Source: a virus. From it: 47,300 nucleotides of DNA. The notes beneath the pieces were generated by a model. The model did not search any database and had not been told where the DNA came from. It saw nothing but the letters and a program-made list of their open reading frames with translations. The translations under genes were made by a program, and so were the position numbers. Each line of letters opens with the position of its first letter. The stretch's first letter is position 1. Positions 38,966 to 46,394 of the stretch are shown piece after piece. The stretch is taken from positions 1-47,300 of IMG/VR virus record IMGVR_UViG_3300047678_000203. One strand, written 5' to 3'.

Positions 38966-39191
38966 GCCGGACAAGACCGCCGAGACGATCGAGGCGTTCA
39001 CCGCCCTCCGAAAGGCTTGTGACGAGCTGCTCGCCACCCTCGACCGGATCGCCGACAAGGAGCAGAGCGACACCGTCTACATCCCGCCGGAGTACGCCCT
39101 GGAGGTCGCCCACAAGCGGGGTAGGGCGGCCGGGTTCGCCCGGTCCGCCGAGATCGCCCGGGACATGATCGGCGGTGAGGACCGTGGCTGA
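38958..39191 (+). CDS. Early operon protein, unknown, helical
   Basis: This 77-residue protein from GTG 38958 (octamer GTGGCTGA) is helical: EPDKTAETIEAFTALRKACD, ELLATLDRIADKEQSDTVYI, then YALEVAHKRGRAAGFARSAE. It overlaps both neighbours by 8 bases. No family is recognised. Confidence 0.65.
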   Translation: MAEPDKTAETIEAFTALRKACDELLATLDRIADKEQSDTVYIPPEYALEVAHKRGRAAGFARSAEIARDMIGGEDRG

Positions 39192-39471
39192 GCTGCACGA
39201 GCGCGTCGGCTACTGGGACCTCACCCCCGAGGAACGCGCCGCCATCCAAGAGTGGCTCGCCGCGCACCGCATCGACCCGAACCGAACCCCGATCGACCCG
39301 CTGCTGGAGTACGACGACGTCCACGACGAGTGGCGTATCGAGCAGTACAAGCACGACGAGCGGGGCCGACTGCTGGTCGATGAGACCGGTGATGGCGTGC
39401 GCCGGTGCATCGTTCGGCGCCGTAGCCAGTCGTGGGTTTCGTGGCCGTACTGGGGCGGTGAGGTCCGGTGA
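39184..39471 (+). CDS. Early operon protein, unknown
   Basis: This 95-residue protein from GTG 39184 (98 residues from GTG 39175) contains LTPEERAAIQEWLAAHRIDP, LLEYDDVHDEWRIEQYKHDE and a C-terminal SWVSWPYWGGEVR. It begins in the repeated octamer GTGGCTGA. It is a compact alpha/beta protein without an assigned family. Confidence 0.65.
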   Translation: MAELHERVGYWDLTPEERAAIQEWLAAHRIDPNRTPIDPLLEYDDVHDEWRIEQYKHDERGRLLVDETGDGVRRCIVRRRSQSWVSWPYWGGEVR

Positions 39472-39659
39472 TCGCGTTCACGTTCGGCGCCGCCGTGTGG
39501 CTGATCGCCTTCTTCGGAGCGCTCGGCACCGCCGCGTACCTGGCCACCCGGCCCGGCTGGAAACCGTTCCTGACCGCGGTCGTGCTCGGCCTGGTCGCCG
39601 CGGCCCTGCTCGCCGGAGCGGGCGTCTACCTAGACCACCTCGCCGAGGTGCCGTCATGA
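39468..39659 (+). CDS. Small membrane protein with two membrane segments
   Basis: This 63-residue protein has hydrophobic stretches at residues 2-25 (IAFTFGAAVWLIAFFGALGT) and about 33-55 (FLTAVVLGLVAAALLAGAGV). The short RPGWKP loop between them is basic. It overlaps both neighbours by 4 bases and precedes another small membrane protein. Confidence 0.72.
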   Translation: MIAFTFGAAVWLIAFFGALGTAAYLATRPGWKPFLTAVVLGLVAAALLAGAGVYLDHLAEVPS

Positions 39660-39787
39660 CGAAGCGATACCCGAACGGCACATGGTGCGGCGGCATCCTC
39701 CCGGCCGTCGTGCTGCTGATGCCGTACGCCCTCGTCCGCTACGCCATCGACCGGCGGCGGGCCCGAAAGGCAGGCCACCGTGGCTGA
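39656..39787 (+). CDS. 43-residue membrane protein
   Basis: The sequence has one membrane segment (GGILPAVVLLMPYALVRYAI) followed by a basic tail (DRRRARKAGHRG). This is a type II-like or tail-anchored small protein. It overlaps both neighbours, so it is probably translated with the previous membrane protein. Confidence 0.62.
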   Translation: MTKRYPNGTWCGGILPAVVLLMPYALVRYAIDRRRARKAGHRG

Positions 39788-40043
39788 CCGCAGCGTGCAC
39801 CTCATGGTGGAGGTGACCTACCAGGCCGAGCCGGGCCAGGTCGCGGCGTTCCGGGCTGCGCTCGCCAGGTGGGCCCCGGCCAGGGCGTGCCGCACATGCG
39901 ACTACGGCAACGACCCGGCGTGCGGCCACGAGGGGCGGGCCGAGCGGGTGTGTGCCGCGCCGGTCGGTGACTTCGACTGTGCGGTGGTGCCGTGCCTCGG
40001 CTCCTGTGCGAACCCGGCGGGTGGTGCCTCGTGGACTTCCTGA
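39780..40043 (+). CDS. Small Cys-rich protein
   Basis: This 87-residue protein from GTG 39780 (octamer GTGGCTGA) has an N-terminal beta-strand segment (DRSVHLMVEVTYQAEPGQVA) and then several cysteines (CRTCDYGNDPACGHEG, then CAAPVGDFDCAVVPCLGSC). It looks like a small zinc or disulphide-bearing protein. No family is recognised. Confidence 0.63.
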   Translation: MADRSVHLMVEVTYQAEPGQVAAFRAALARWAPARACRTCDYGNDPACGHEGRAERVCAAPVGDFDCAVVPCLGSCANPAGGASWTS

Positions 40044-40123
40044 ACTGGCTGTGGCGCCGCGAGGTGGAGATCTTCCTCGCGGCCGCCGTGGTGCTGCTCC
40101 TGCTCACCTGCGGAGGCTGCTGA
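40031..40123 (+). CDS. 30-residue membrane peptide
   Basis: A GTG at 40031 opens MDFLNWLWRREVEIFLAAAV, then VLLLLTCGGC, ending TGA 40121-40123 at the next ATG. It has a short aromatic N-terminus, one membrane helix and a C-terminal Cys pair. It overlaps the previous gene by 13 bases. Coupling on both sides favours translation. Confidence 0.55.
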   Translation: MDFLNWLWRREVEIFLAAAVVLLLLTCGGC

Positions 40124-40386
40124 TGGGCGAGAGCATCACCACCCGCCTCGACATCCCCTACAACCAGCAGCCGGCGACCCGGGCCAAGGCCGTCCGCGTC
40201 ATGCAGCGGCTCGGCGCGGCCGACCTGATCGAGGCCCTCGGCCTCGACGACACACCGCCGCCACCCGAACCAGCACGGACCGGAATCAACCTCGGCGGCG
40301 GTAGCCTCCGCTGCTCGAAATGCCGCCAGCGGACCCGCGCGGATGGCATCTGCCGCCGCAAGACCAGGTGCGGTGACCCGTCATGA
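40123..40386 (+). CDS. Small zinc-finger protein
   Basis: This 87-residue protein has an N-terminal helix (QQPATRAKAVRVMQRLGAAD), a short proline linker, and a C-terminal CSKCRQRTRADGICRRKTRC, a two-pair zinc finger pattern found in many actinophage early proteins. It overlaps the next gene by 4 bases. Confidence 0.72.
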   Translation: MGESITTRLDIPYNQQPATRAKAVRVMQRLGAADLIEALGLDDTPPPPEPARTGINLGGGSLRCSKCRQRTRADGICRRKTRCGDPS

Positions 40387-40649
40387 GCGACCACACCGAA
40401 CCGGCCTACGACATCGCCAACTGCCGCTCCTGCAACGCCCAGATCATCTGGGCCACCAGCAGCGGCGGCAAACGGATGCCCGTCGACGCCGCACCCGTCC
40501 CGGACGGCAACGTCGAACTCACGTTGCAGCCCGGGGCGTTCGTCGGCCCGGTCGCCGCCGTCCTCACCGGGCCGTCGCTGTTCGAACGGCCGCTACGGAA
40601 GGCGCACTTCACGACCTGCCCAGAGGCTGAGCAGTGGAGGCGGCGATGA
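40383..40649 (+). CDS. Small zinc-binding protein, conserved in actinophages
   Basis: This 88-residue protein has CRSCNAQIIWATSSGGKRMP at about residues 14-33, VDAAPVPDGNVELTL, and HFTTCPEAEQWRRR at the end. The pattern C-x-x-C-x-x-x-I-x-W-A...GK-x-M-P-V-D...H-F-x-x-C-P is a familiar single-domain phage protein that probably holds one zinc. Function is unknown. Confidence 0.75.
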   Translation: MSDHTEPAYDIANCRSCNAQIIWATSSGGKRMPVDAAPVPDGNVELTLQPGAFVGPVAAVLTGPSLFERPLRKAHFTTCPEAEQWRRR

Positions 40650-40804
40650 CCGCCGAAGTCTTGCGCGAAAGTCTTCCGCAGCCGACCCGCACCTACCGCC
40701 GCCGCATCTGGGTCCCGGCATTCGGCCTCGGCCCGCTGGTCCTGACCGACGACCAGCGGGTGTGGCGGCTGGCCTACCTCCGGCCTGCGGGAGGTGCCCG
40801 GTGA
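40646..40804 (+). CDS. 52-residue protein, unknown
   Basis: From ATG 40646 the frame reads MTAEVLRESLPQPTRTYRRR, then IWVPAFGLGPLVLTDDQRVW and RLAYLRPAGGAR. It ends at TGA 40802-40804 and overlaps both neighbours by 4 bases. It is short and basic, with no family assigned. Confidence 0.58.
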   Translation: MTAEVLRESLPQPTRTYRRRIWVPAFGLGPLVLTDDQRVWRLAYLRPAGGAR

Positions 40805-40980
40805 TCGAGCACCTGACGTGGCTCGACGAGCAGCTGGCCGCCGGGCGGCGCGTCGACACCGACGAGCTGTGGACCCTGCTGTTCTTCCGCCTCGACGAGA
40901 ACCGGTCGCTGACCGATCGGGTCTGGCGGACCTGGGTGGCCAGGCCGGAAGGCGTCGGCCGGCCGGGAGGTGCCCGGTGA
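40801..40980 (+). CDS. 59-residue protein, unknown
   Basis: From GTG 40801 the frame reads MIEHLTWLDEQLAAGRRVDT and DELWTLLFFRLDENRSLTDR. It is a small helical acidic protein. The junction sequences on both sides share the 18-mer GGGAGGTGCCCGGTGATC (40789-40806 and 40965-40982). Confidence 0.62.
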   Translation: MIEHLTWLDEQLAAGRRVDTDELWTLLFFRLDENRSLTDRVWRTWVARPEGVGRPGGAR

Positions 40981-41246
40981 TCACGTTGACGGCGGAGATG
41001 CGGGCCGCCGCCGCACGCCGGATGGGCGTCGACGAGCTGGACCCGTGGACGGTGGCCGCCATCGTCGACGTCCTCGCCATCGCCGACCGGCACCTACGCG
41101 CCGTCATCGCGGGAGACATCAAGGCGGCCCTCGCCGCCGACGAGGCGGACAGTGACGTGACCTCCGGCGAGGCCATCTGGGAGCAGTGCGGCTACCGCCG
41201 AGGACTGGACACTGCTGCCGAGATCGTCGAAGGAGCCGCGACGTGA
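40977..41246 (+). CDS. Early operon protein, unknown
   Basis: This 89-residue protein from GTG 40977 is helical (EMRAAAARRMGVDELDPWTV, DVLAIADRHLRAVIAGDIKA) and ends EQCGYRRGLDTAAEIVEGAA. It overlaps both neighbours by 4 bases. No family is recognised. Confidence 0.66.
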   Translation: MITLTAEMRAAAARRMGVDELDPWTVAAIVDVLAIADRHLRAVIAGDIKAALAADEADSDVTSGEAIWEQCGYRRGLDTAAEIVEGAAT

Positions 41247-41521
41247 TCCCGGTGACCGACGAGATGTACAACGCGTTCCGGGCGGCACTCGCAGACGGCA
41301 ACGGCTACTGGAACGCCCTGGCCGCCGTGCTGGTGGTCGTCGAGCGGGACCACCTGCGGCCGGCGCCCGGCCCGGACCGCTGCTCCACCTGCGGCCGCAC
41401 CTCCCGCAACCTCACCCCGGTCACCGAGCTGGTCGACGCCCGGCTTGGGCCGTCCTGCCACGCCCGCTACCTGCGCTCCGGCGGCGGCCGCCAGGCGCTC
41501 CCCATCGGAGGCACCCAGTGA
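41243..41521 (+). CDS. Small zinc-ribbon-like protein
   Basis: This 92-residue protein has an N-terminal helix (TDEMYNAFRAALADGNGYWN) and CSTCGRTSRNLTP with a later Cys-x-x-Arg (SCHARY) at about residue 75, giving one zinc site. It overlaps both neighbours by 4 bases. Confidence 0.67.
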   Translation: MIPVTDEMYNAFRAALADGNGYWNALAAVLVVVERDHLRPAPGPDRCSTCGRTSRNLTPVTELVDARLGPSCHARYLRSGGGRQALPIGGTQ

Positions 41522-42180
41522 GCGACCTGCCCAACATCCCAGGCACCTGCGCCAACCGGCCCACCGTCGGCGGCCTCGTCGCCCCGTTCGTCAACATCCG
41601 GCTCGCCGACGGCGGCGTGGACTTCCGCACCCCGCACCAGGCCACCTACGAGCGCTGCTGGCAGGAGAATCTGTGCCAGACGTGCGGCGGCCGCCTCGCC
41701 AGCCTCGTCGTGTTCTTCGGCGGCCCGCGCCAGGTCCGGGAACGCCGTTTCGACGAGCCGCCCCTATGTCTGCCCTGCGCCGTTTACGCGTCCCAGGCAT
41801 GCCCGATGGTCGCCGGACGGATGCCCCGGTACGCCGACCGTGAGCGCCTTTCCGAGGGCAAGCGCGGGCACGTCTGCCCCGACGCCGAATGCCAGTGCGG
41901 AGGCTTCACTGCGTCGGACCCGAACGCCTACGACGCGTCCGGCGAGCCCGCGCACGACTGGTTCGCCGTCTACGTCCGCGCCGGGGACTGGCAGCTCACC
42001 GGCAACGTCGTCGAGGTGCCGTGCTCCGACCGGGGCTGTCTCCACGAGCGGACGCTGATCAATGGCTGCCATCTCACCGCGGACCCGCGCAAGGTGCTGC
42101 TCGCCTCGACACAGGCGGACGGCCGGGTGTGGCGGCGACTCACCGCGGACGAGCTGGCCGCCCGGCTCGGAGGCGTCTGA
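41518..42180 (+). CDS. Zinc-binding protein, unknown
   Basis: This 220-residue protein has several Cys sets: CQTCGGRLASL (about residues 53-63), CLPCAVYASQACP (about 83-95), then CPDAECQCGGF (about 119-129) and CSDRGCLHE. The middle region GHVCPDAE through YDASGEPAHDWFAVYVRAG is loop-rich. It could be a multi-zinc early protein that binds nucleic acid or host proteins. No family is recognised. Confidence 0.7.
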   Translation: MSDLPNIPGTCANRPTVGGLVAPFVNIRLADGGVDFRTPHQATYERCWQENLCQTCGGRLASLVVFFGGPRQVRERRFDEPPLCLPCAVYASQACPMVAGRMPRYADRERLSEGKRGHVCPDAECQCGGFTASDPNAYDASGEPAHDWFAVYVRAGDWQLTGNVVEVPCSDRGCLHERTLINGCHLTADPRKVLLASTQADGRVWRRLTADELAARLGGV

Positions 42181-42380
42181 TGGCCCGCGTCAAGTCGAAG
42201 GTCAAGCCGCACGTGCACGTTGCCGACCCGGCCGTGCCGGCCGATCCGCTCGACCGCACCGGCCGCCGGGTGTGCACCGTCTGCCACCTGATCGGCAGGC
42301 CCGGCGACGGCCGCCACACCATGCCCGACCCGGTGCCGGACGCCCAGAGCGCGGCGGCCGGCGAAAGGAGCGAGGGGTGA
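42180..42380 (+). CDS. Small protein with CxxC, unknown
   Basis: This 66-residue protein is basic at the N-terminus (MARVKSKVKPHVHVADPAVP) and has CTVCHLIGRPGDGRHTMPDP at about residues 32-51. It overlaps the previous gene by one base and the next by 4. The Cys pair with nearby His residues suggests zinc. Confidence 0.63.
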   Translation: MARVKSKVKPHVHVADPAVPADPLDRTGRRVCTVCHLIGRPGDGRHTMPDPVPDAQSAAAGERSEG

Positions 42381-42565
42381 CCGAACACCGACGCCAGATC
42401 TACATCACCGGAACCCACCGCCACCGCCTCAACGGCAAGGAACGGACCGGCCTGATCCTCTCCTGCACCCGCTGCGGCGAGCAGATGCTCACCGACCGGT
42501 TCGACGTGGCCGACGTCGTGGCGTTCACCGATCGGCACATCGAACGCACCGAGGGCGGCACCTGA
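42377..42565 (+). CDS. Last gene of the overlapping operon, unknown
   Basis: This 62-residue protein contains GTHRHRLNGKERTGLILSCT and RCGEQMLTDRFDVADVVAFT, with one CxxC. It ends the 36-gene run of overlaps; a 323-base non-coding stretch follows. Confidence 0.63.
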   Translation: MTEHRRQIYITGTHRHRLNGKERTGLILSCTRCGEQMLTDRFDVADVVAFTDRHIERTEGGT

Positions 42566-42888
42566 ATAGCGCCACACGAGCCATTGCCCGGACGTCATGG
42601 AATACGGCGTCCGGGCTGATCCACAGGACCACACATGCGATTTCCGGAACGGTACGAAAGCGGGCGGCCGAAAGTGATCAACAGTACAGGCCGAAAAGGC
42701 AGCGAAAGAACCGAAACTGGTCTCTGCCTGGGAGAATGGGGGGCGGAATGGGTGCGGCTAACACCCATCCCGCAGGCCCGATCCGACGAACCCGGAAGGA
42801 GCCCTGGCTCCATGCTGCCATGGCCGCGCCCAACGTGGCGCCAATGCAACACCGTGTCCCCCCTCACTCGCCCGGGTGGTGGCCACTG
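42566..42888. other. 323-base non-coding stretch upstream of the replication genes
   Basis: GCCCGGACG (42586-42594) pairs with CGTCCGGGC (42608-42616) as a hairpin just after the operon. A purine-rich part with repeated GAAA and GGCCGAAA (around 42650-42715) follows, then ATGGGTG-CACCCAT (42748-42768), a perfect 7-bp stem, and GGAGCC-CT-GGCTCC near 42798. These would end the upstream transcript and start a new one before the HNH gene. Alternative in-frame starts for the HNH gene lie inside but have no ribosome site. Confidence 0.5.
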
Positions 42889-43485
42889 ATGGCGAAAGTC
42901 ACCAAGCGTCTCCGCTTCGAGATCCTCCGCCGCGACGGCTTCCGCTGCCGCTACTGCGGAGCCACCCCCGACGAAGTGGAACTCCGCGTCGACCACGTCA
43001 ACCCCGAGGCGCTTGGCGGCCGCACCGAACCCGAAAACCTGGCCACCGCCTGCGAACCCTGCAACAGCGGCAAGACGTCCATCAAGCTCGACGACCCCGT
43101 CGTCGCCGACGTCGCCCGCGACGCCATCCGCTGGGCCCGCGCCATGGAAATCGCCGCCGCCGGCCAGCGCGCCGACCGCGAAGAACGCGACGCCCGCCGA
43201 CAGGCATTCCTCGACAAGTGGAACGAGTGGCACTACGACCACCGCGGCGAACGGCACTACATGCCACTGCCGAACGAGTGGCCGACCAGCGTCGACGCGT
43301 TCATCAAAGCAGGCCTCGACCTCGGCGACCTGGCCGCAGCAGTCGACATCGCCATGGCCAAGAAGCAGATCAGGAGCGACGCGATCTTCCGGTACTTCTG
43401 CGGCATCTGCTGGCGGATGATCGCCGAACGCCGCGAGACCGCCGCCGCCCTCGTCCACCTGGTCGACGACGAGGACGGCGAGTAA
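42889..43485 (+). CDS. HNH endonuclease-like protein
   Basis: This protein has 198 residues from ATG 42889. The HNH core is FEILRRDGFRCRYCGATPDE (residues about 8-27), ELRVDHVNPEALGGRTEPEN (H about residue 33), then LATACEPCNSGKTS. The two CxxC motifs hold the structural zinc. The C-terminal 110 residues are helical (RWARAMEIAAAGQRADREER). The gene is next to the replication initiator; similar pairs occur in actinophages. The substrate is unknown; nicking or processing of phage DNA is plausible. Confidence 0.85.
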   Translation: MAKVTKRLRFEILRRDGFRCRYCGATPDEVELRVDHVNPEALGGRTEPENLATACEPCNSGKTSIKLDDPVVADVARDAIRWARAMEIAAAGQRADREERDARRQAFLDKWNEWHYDHRGERHYMPLPNEWPTSVDAFIKAGLDLGDLAAAVDIAMAKKQIRSDAIFRYFCGICWRMIAERRETAAALVHLVDDEDGE

Positions 43486-44468
43486 TGGCACGCAGCGAGG
43501 CCCGCCTGGCCGTCTCCATCTGGTCCGACCCCGACTTCCTGGCACTCACCCTGGGCGCCCAGCGCATGTTCATGTTCCTGCTCTCGCAGCCCGACCTCGC
43601 CCACGACGGCGTCATCGCACTACGGGAACGCCGCTGGAGCAAAGCCGCCGCCGGCCTCACCCCGGCCCAGGTCGCCGACGACCTCGACGAGCTCGAACGC
43701 GCCCGCTTCATCGTCGTCGACGCCGACGCCGAGGAGCTGCTCATCCGGTCGTTCATCCGCCGCGACAAGGGCTACCGACAGCCCAACGTCCTACGCGCGG
43801 CCGCCGAACACCTGAAGGTCGTCACGAGCCGGACGATCCTCCGCGAGATCGCCGCAGAGCTTCAGCGCATCGGATCCAGCGGCGACTGCCCGCCCGGAGC
43901 GGCCGGACTGCTCGCCGAGATGCGCACCACCATCCGCAAGGCCATTCCCGCAGGTGATGAGGGATCCGGAAACCCTTCCCGGAACCCTTCCCCGGAGGGT
44001 ACGGCGAACCCCACGAGTGGTGCCCTGGGGGAAAGGGGAGTGTCTACTACCGTAACTACTGACTCCCCTTTCCCCGTTCCTCGAATTCCCCACCCCCAGC
44101 CTTCGGCCGGGGGTCGCGCGGACACGCCCGCACGCGAGGCCGACGCGCCGCCGGAGCCCCCCTCCGACCGATGCCGCAAACACCAAGACACCGACGACGA
44201 CCCCGGACCGTGCGGCGGCTGCGGCGACGCCCGCAAACGCCGCGCCCGCTGGGACCGCCGACAAGCCGCCACCGCCGCAGCCCGCCAGTCCCGCATCGCC
44301 CAGGACCGGGCCGCCGCCACCGCGGCCGCCGTCGCCGCCTGCAACCTGTGCAACGACCGCGGCTACACCAACGGCAAGCTCTGCACCCACGACCCCGCCC
44401 AGGACCAGCGCGTCCGCCAAGGCGCCGCAGCCGCCCGCGCCGCCCTCGCCACCCGGGAGCCAGCGTGA
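43485..44468 (+). CDS. Replication initiation protein (DnaD-like winged helix)
   Basis: This 327-residue protein has an N-terminal winged-helix domain (residues about 1-125): SEARLAVSIWSDPDFLALTL, AQRMFMFLLSQPDLAHDGVI, then AQVADDLDELERARFIVVDA and LIRSFIRRDKGYRQPNVLRA. This is the replisome-organiser pattern of actinophages. Residues about 160-215 are a Ser/Pro-rich linker whose DNA holds a strong palindrome. The C-terminal part has zinc-like clusters (CRKHQDTDDDPGPCGGCGD and CNLCNDRGYTNGKLC). It probably binds the origin and loads the host helicase. ATG overlaps the HNH gene by one base. Confidence 0.83.
   Translation: MARSEARLAVSIWSDPDFLALTLGAQRMFMFLLSQPDLAHDGVIALRERRWSKAAAGLTPAQVADDLDELERARFIVVDADAEELLIRSFIRRDKGYRQPNVLRAAAEHLKVVTSRTILREIAAELQRIGSSGDCPPGAAGLLAEMRTTIRKAIPAGDEGSGNPSRNPSPEGTANPTSGALGERGVSTTVTTDSPFPVPRIPHPQPSAGGRADTPAREADAPPEPPSDRCRKHQDTDDDPGPCGGCGDARKRRARWDRRQAATAAARQSRIAQDRAAATAAAVAACNLCNDRGYTNGKLCTHDPAQDQRVRQGAAAARAALATREPA
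43966..44075. other. Candidate origin of replication inside the initiator gene
   Basis: GGGGAAAGGGGAGT (44028-44041) and its exact complement ACTCCCCTTTCCCC (44062-44075) form a perfect 14-bp stem with a 20-base, AT-richer loop that contains CTACTACCGTAACTACT. Upstream, CCGGAAACCCTTCC and CCGGAACCCTTCC stand in tandem (43966-43991). All lie within the linker-coding part of the initiator. Many phages place ori within the initiator gene. Confidence 0.55.
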
Positions 44469-44881
44469 GACTCACCAGCGGCCAACACGCCCGCCAACAC
44501 CTCCGCGACATCCGCGAACACCACGGCATCAGCCGCCGCGAACTCGCCAACCGGCTCCACATCGTCTACAAGACCCTCGTCAACCGCGAACTCGGCGAAC
44601 GAAGCACCGACATCGGCGACTTCATCAACCAGGCCGCCGCCCTCGGCTACGCCGTCCACGTCGTCCCCGCCACCATCGCCGACGACTCCATCGACGAACA
44701 CACCGAGACCACCCGGCTCTCCGCCGCCGACTTCGCCCACGAATACGACCACCTCCGCGACTACGGCCACACCCGAGCAGAGATCGCCCTCCGCCTCGGC
44801 ATGAGCCGCACCGCCATCGACGCCGCCTACATCCGCGCCGTCCGCAACGGCCTGCTCACCCCCGACCGGAGGACCGCATGA
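44465..44881 (+). CDS. Two-HTH regulator
   Basis: This 138-residue protein has an N-terminal XRE-like HTH (HARQHLRDIREHHGISRREL, then ANRLHIVYKTLVNRELGE) and a second HTH of the resolvase/sigma type near the end (HLRDYGHTRAEIALRLGMSR, TAIDAAYIRAVRNG). GTG 44465 overlaps the initiator stop. It may act as a transcription regulator or partner of the initiator. Confidence 0.77.
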   Translation: MRLTSGQHARQHLRDIREHHGISRRELANRLHIVYKTLVNRELGERSTDIGDFINQAAALGYAVHVVPATIADDSIDEHTETTRLSAADFAHEYDHLRDYGHTRAEIALRLGMSRTAIDAAYIRAVRNGLLTPDRRTA

Positions 44882-45210
44882 CCTACCGCACCGGCAACCA
44901 CTGGGGCGTCACCATCGTCCGCCAGGGCGAACGCACCCCCGAGGGCCACATCGTCGGCACGGACCAGCTCGTCGCCGTCGTCGTCAACGGAGACCAGGCC
45001 CTCGCCGAACGCATCTGCGCGCTACTCAACGCCGAGCCATGCCGTGACCGCGTGACCGGACTGCACCTCGACCCGTGCACCTGCCGACCAGCCGCCGCCG
45101 ACTCGTGCACCTGCGGCCACGACGGCCTCGCCGACATGTTCCACACCCGGCCATGCCCCATCGCCGAACGCCGCTTCATCCGGCTCCGCAACACCGAGGA
45201 CGGAGCATGA
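44878..45210 (+). CDS. Cys-containing protein, unknown
   Basis: This 110-residue protein starts MTYRTGNHWGVTIVRQGERT, has a beta-rich first half (HIVGTDQLVAVVVNGDQALA) and a Cys-rich second half (CTCRPAAADSCTCGHDGLAD, then PCPIAERR). It overlaps both neighbours by 4 bases. A zinc site is likely. Function is unknown. Confidence 0.7.
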   Translation: MTYRTGNHWGVTIVRQGERTPEGHIVGTDQLVAVVVNGDQALAERICALLNAEPCRDRVTGLHLDPCTCRPAAADSCTCGHDGLADMFHTRPCPIAERRFIRLRNTEDGA

Positions 45211-46316
45211 CCCAGCTGTTCTGCGCGATCCCCACCTGTCGCATCCCCGGCGAACACCGCCCTCTCTGCGACGGCGACTGCCGCTACGGCTGCCAGCCCC
45301 GCCTCGCCGAAGACGGCTACGTGTGCGACTCGTGCGTCGGCTACGACCACCAGCTCCTCGGCGTCATCGCCGACCTCGCCCCGGATGCCCGCGCCGTCGC
45401 CGCCGGCCAAGCCCGACCCGGCGCCACCCGCAACGGCGGCAGCAGCAACAAGCCCGGCTCACAGAGCCCGCTCAACGACGGCGCCACCGACGCCCTCGGC
45501 GAGATCACCGCCGAACTCACGAAGATCGCCCGCCGCATCGCCACCGTTCGCGGCCTCAGAGGGCCTCAGAGCCACACAGAGGGCCGCACCCCGGGCGATC
45601 CCCTCGGAACCCTGTGTTCGTGGCTCAGCGACAACCTGGGGTGGGTTCGCCACGCCGTTGATGATCACGGCCAGCCCTACGCCGTCACCGTTCACGCCGC
45701 CATCCGCGACGCCGCCAACCGCATCCGCGCCATCGTCAACGGCCCCCACGCACGCCGCTACCTCGGCCCCTGCGGCACCAACACCCCCAAGTGCAAGATC
45801 TGCCAAGCCACCGACATCGACCACCACCGCGAGTGCGACGTCACCTGCCCCCACAAGTTCGTACCCGGCCCAGAATGCGACGGCGACGTCTACGGCCGAC
45901 CCGGCGCCACACACGCCACCTGCCGCACCTGCAACGCCCAACACGCCCAACACGACCGACGCACCTGGATCGACGGCCTCACCGCCGACCTCGCCGCACC
46001 AGCCCGCGACATCGCCCACGCCCACGGCATCCCCGTCAAAACCATCCGCACCTGGGCCAACGAGATCCGCACCGACAGCGGCACCGTCATCCGGCCGGCC
46101 AAGCTCCGCACCTACTGGCGCGACGGCACCAACGTCGTGCCCTGGGAACCCCGACCAGACACACTCAGCGACCACGACTGGCGACAAGAAACCACACGCC
46201 GCGGACCCCGCCTCCACTTCGTCGGCGACGTCCTCACCCTCGCCCGACAAGCCGCCGAGAGACGAGCCACACGTCAGCAAGAGTTGACAACCAGAGACCT
46301 TGAATCCACCATGTGA
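45207..46316 (+). CDS. Zinc-finger and HTH DNA-binding protein
   Basis: This 369-residue protein begins with a Cys-rich head (CAIPTCRIPGEHRPLCDGDC, CQPRLAEDGYVCDSC). A helical domain follows (LTKIARRIATVRGLRGP, then LCSWLSDNLGWVRHAVDDHG). Residues about 195-235 hold further Cys/His (CKICQATDIDHHRECDVTC, CRTCNAQH). Residues about 255-300 form an HTH (DIAHAHGIPVKTIRTWANEI). It resembles actinophage early DNA-binding proteins. It closes the early operon; a terminator-like stem lies 40 bases downstream. Confidence 0.75.
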   Translation: MTQLFCAIPTCRIPGEHRPLCDGDCRYGCQPRLAEDGYVCDSCVGYDHQLLGVIADLAPDARAVAAGQARPGATRNGGSSNKPGSQSPLNDGATDALGEITAELTKIARRIATVRGLRGPQSHTEGRTPGDPLGTLCSWLSDNLGWVRHAVDDHGQPYAVTVHAAIRDAANRIRAIVNGPHARRYLGPCGTNTPKCKICQATDIDHHRECDVTCPHKFVPGPECDGDVYGRPGATHATCRTCNAQHAQHDRRTWIDGLTADLAAPARDIAHAHGIPVKTIRTWANEIRTDSGTVIRPAKLRTYWRDGTNVVPWEPRPDTLSDHDWRQETTRRGPRLHFVGDVLTLARQAAERRATRQQELTTRDLESTM

Positions 46317-46354
46317 TCAACGTCGGACCAGTAGCACCGACGAAGACCACCGAC

Positions 46355-46381
46355 AAGCCCCGCGCCAACAGGCCGGGGCTT
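46355..46381 (+). terminator. Terminator upstream of the tRNA
   Basis: AAGCCCCG and CGGGGCTT form a stem with an inner GCC/GGC stem and AACA loop (46355-46381), followed by TTTCG. It lies 13 bases before the tRNA gene and would end the early transcript, or help processing at the tRNA 5' end. Confidence 0.65.
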
Positions 46382-46394
46382 TCGTCGTCCCCAG

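Noticed and set aside
42736-42888. N-terminal extension of the HNH protein
   Set aside because: The extra 51 residues are Pro/Gly-rich, start without a ribosome site, and lie over two perfect stems; the HNH fold begins right after ATG 42889.
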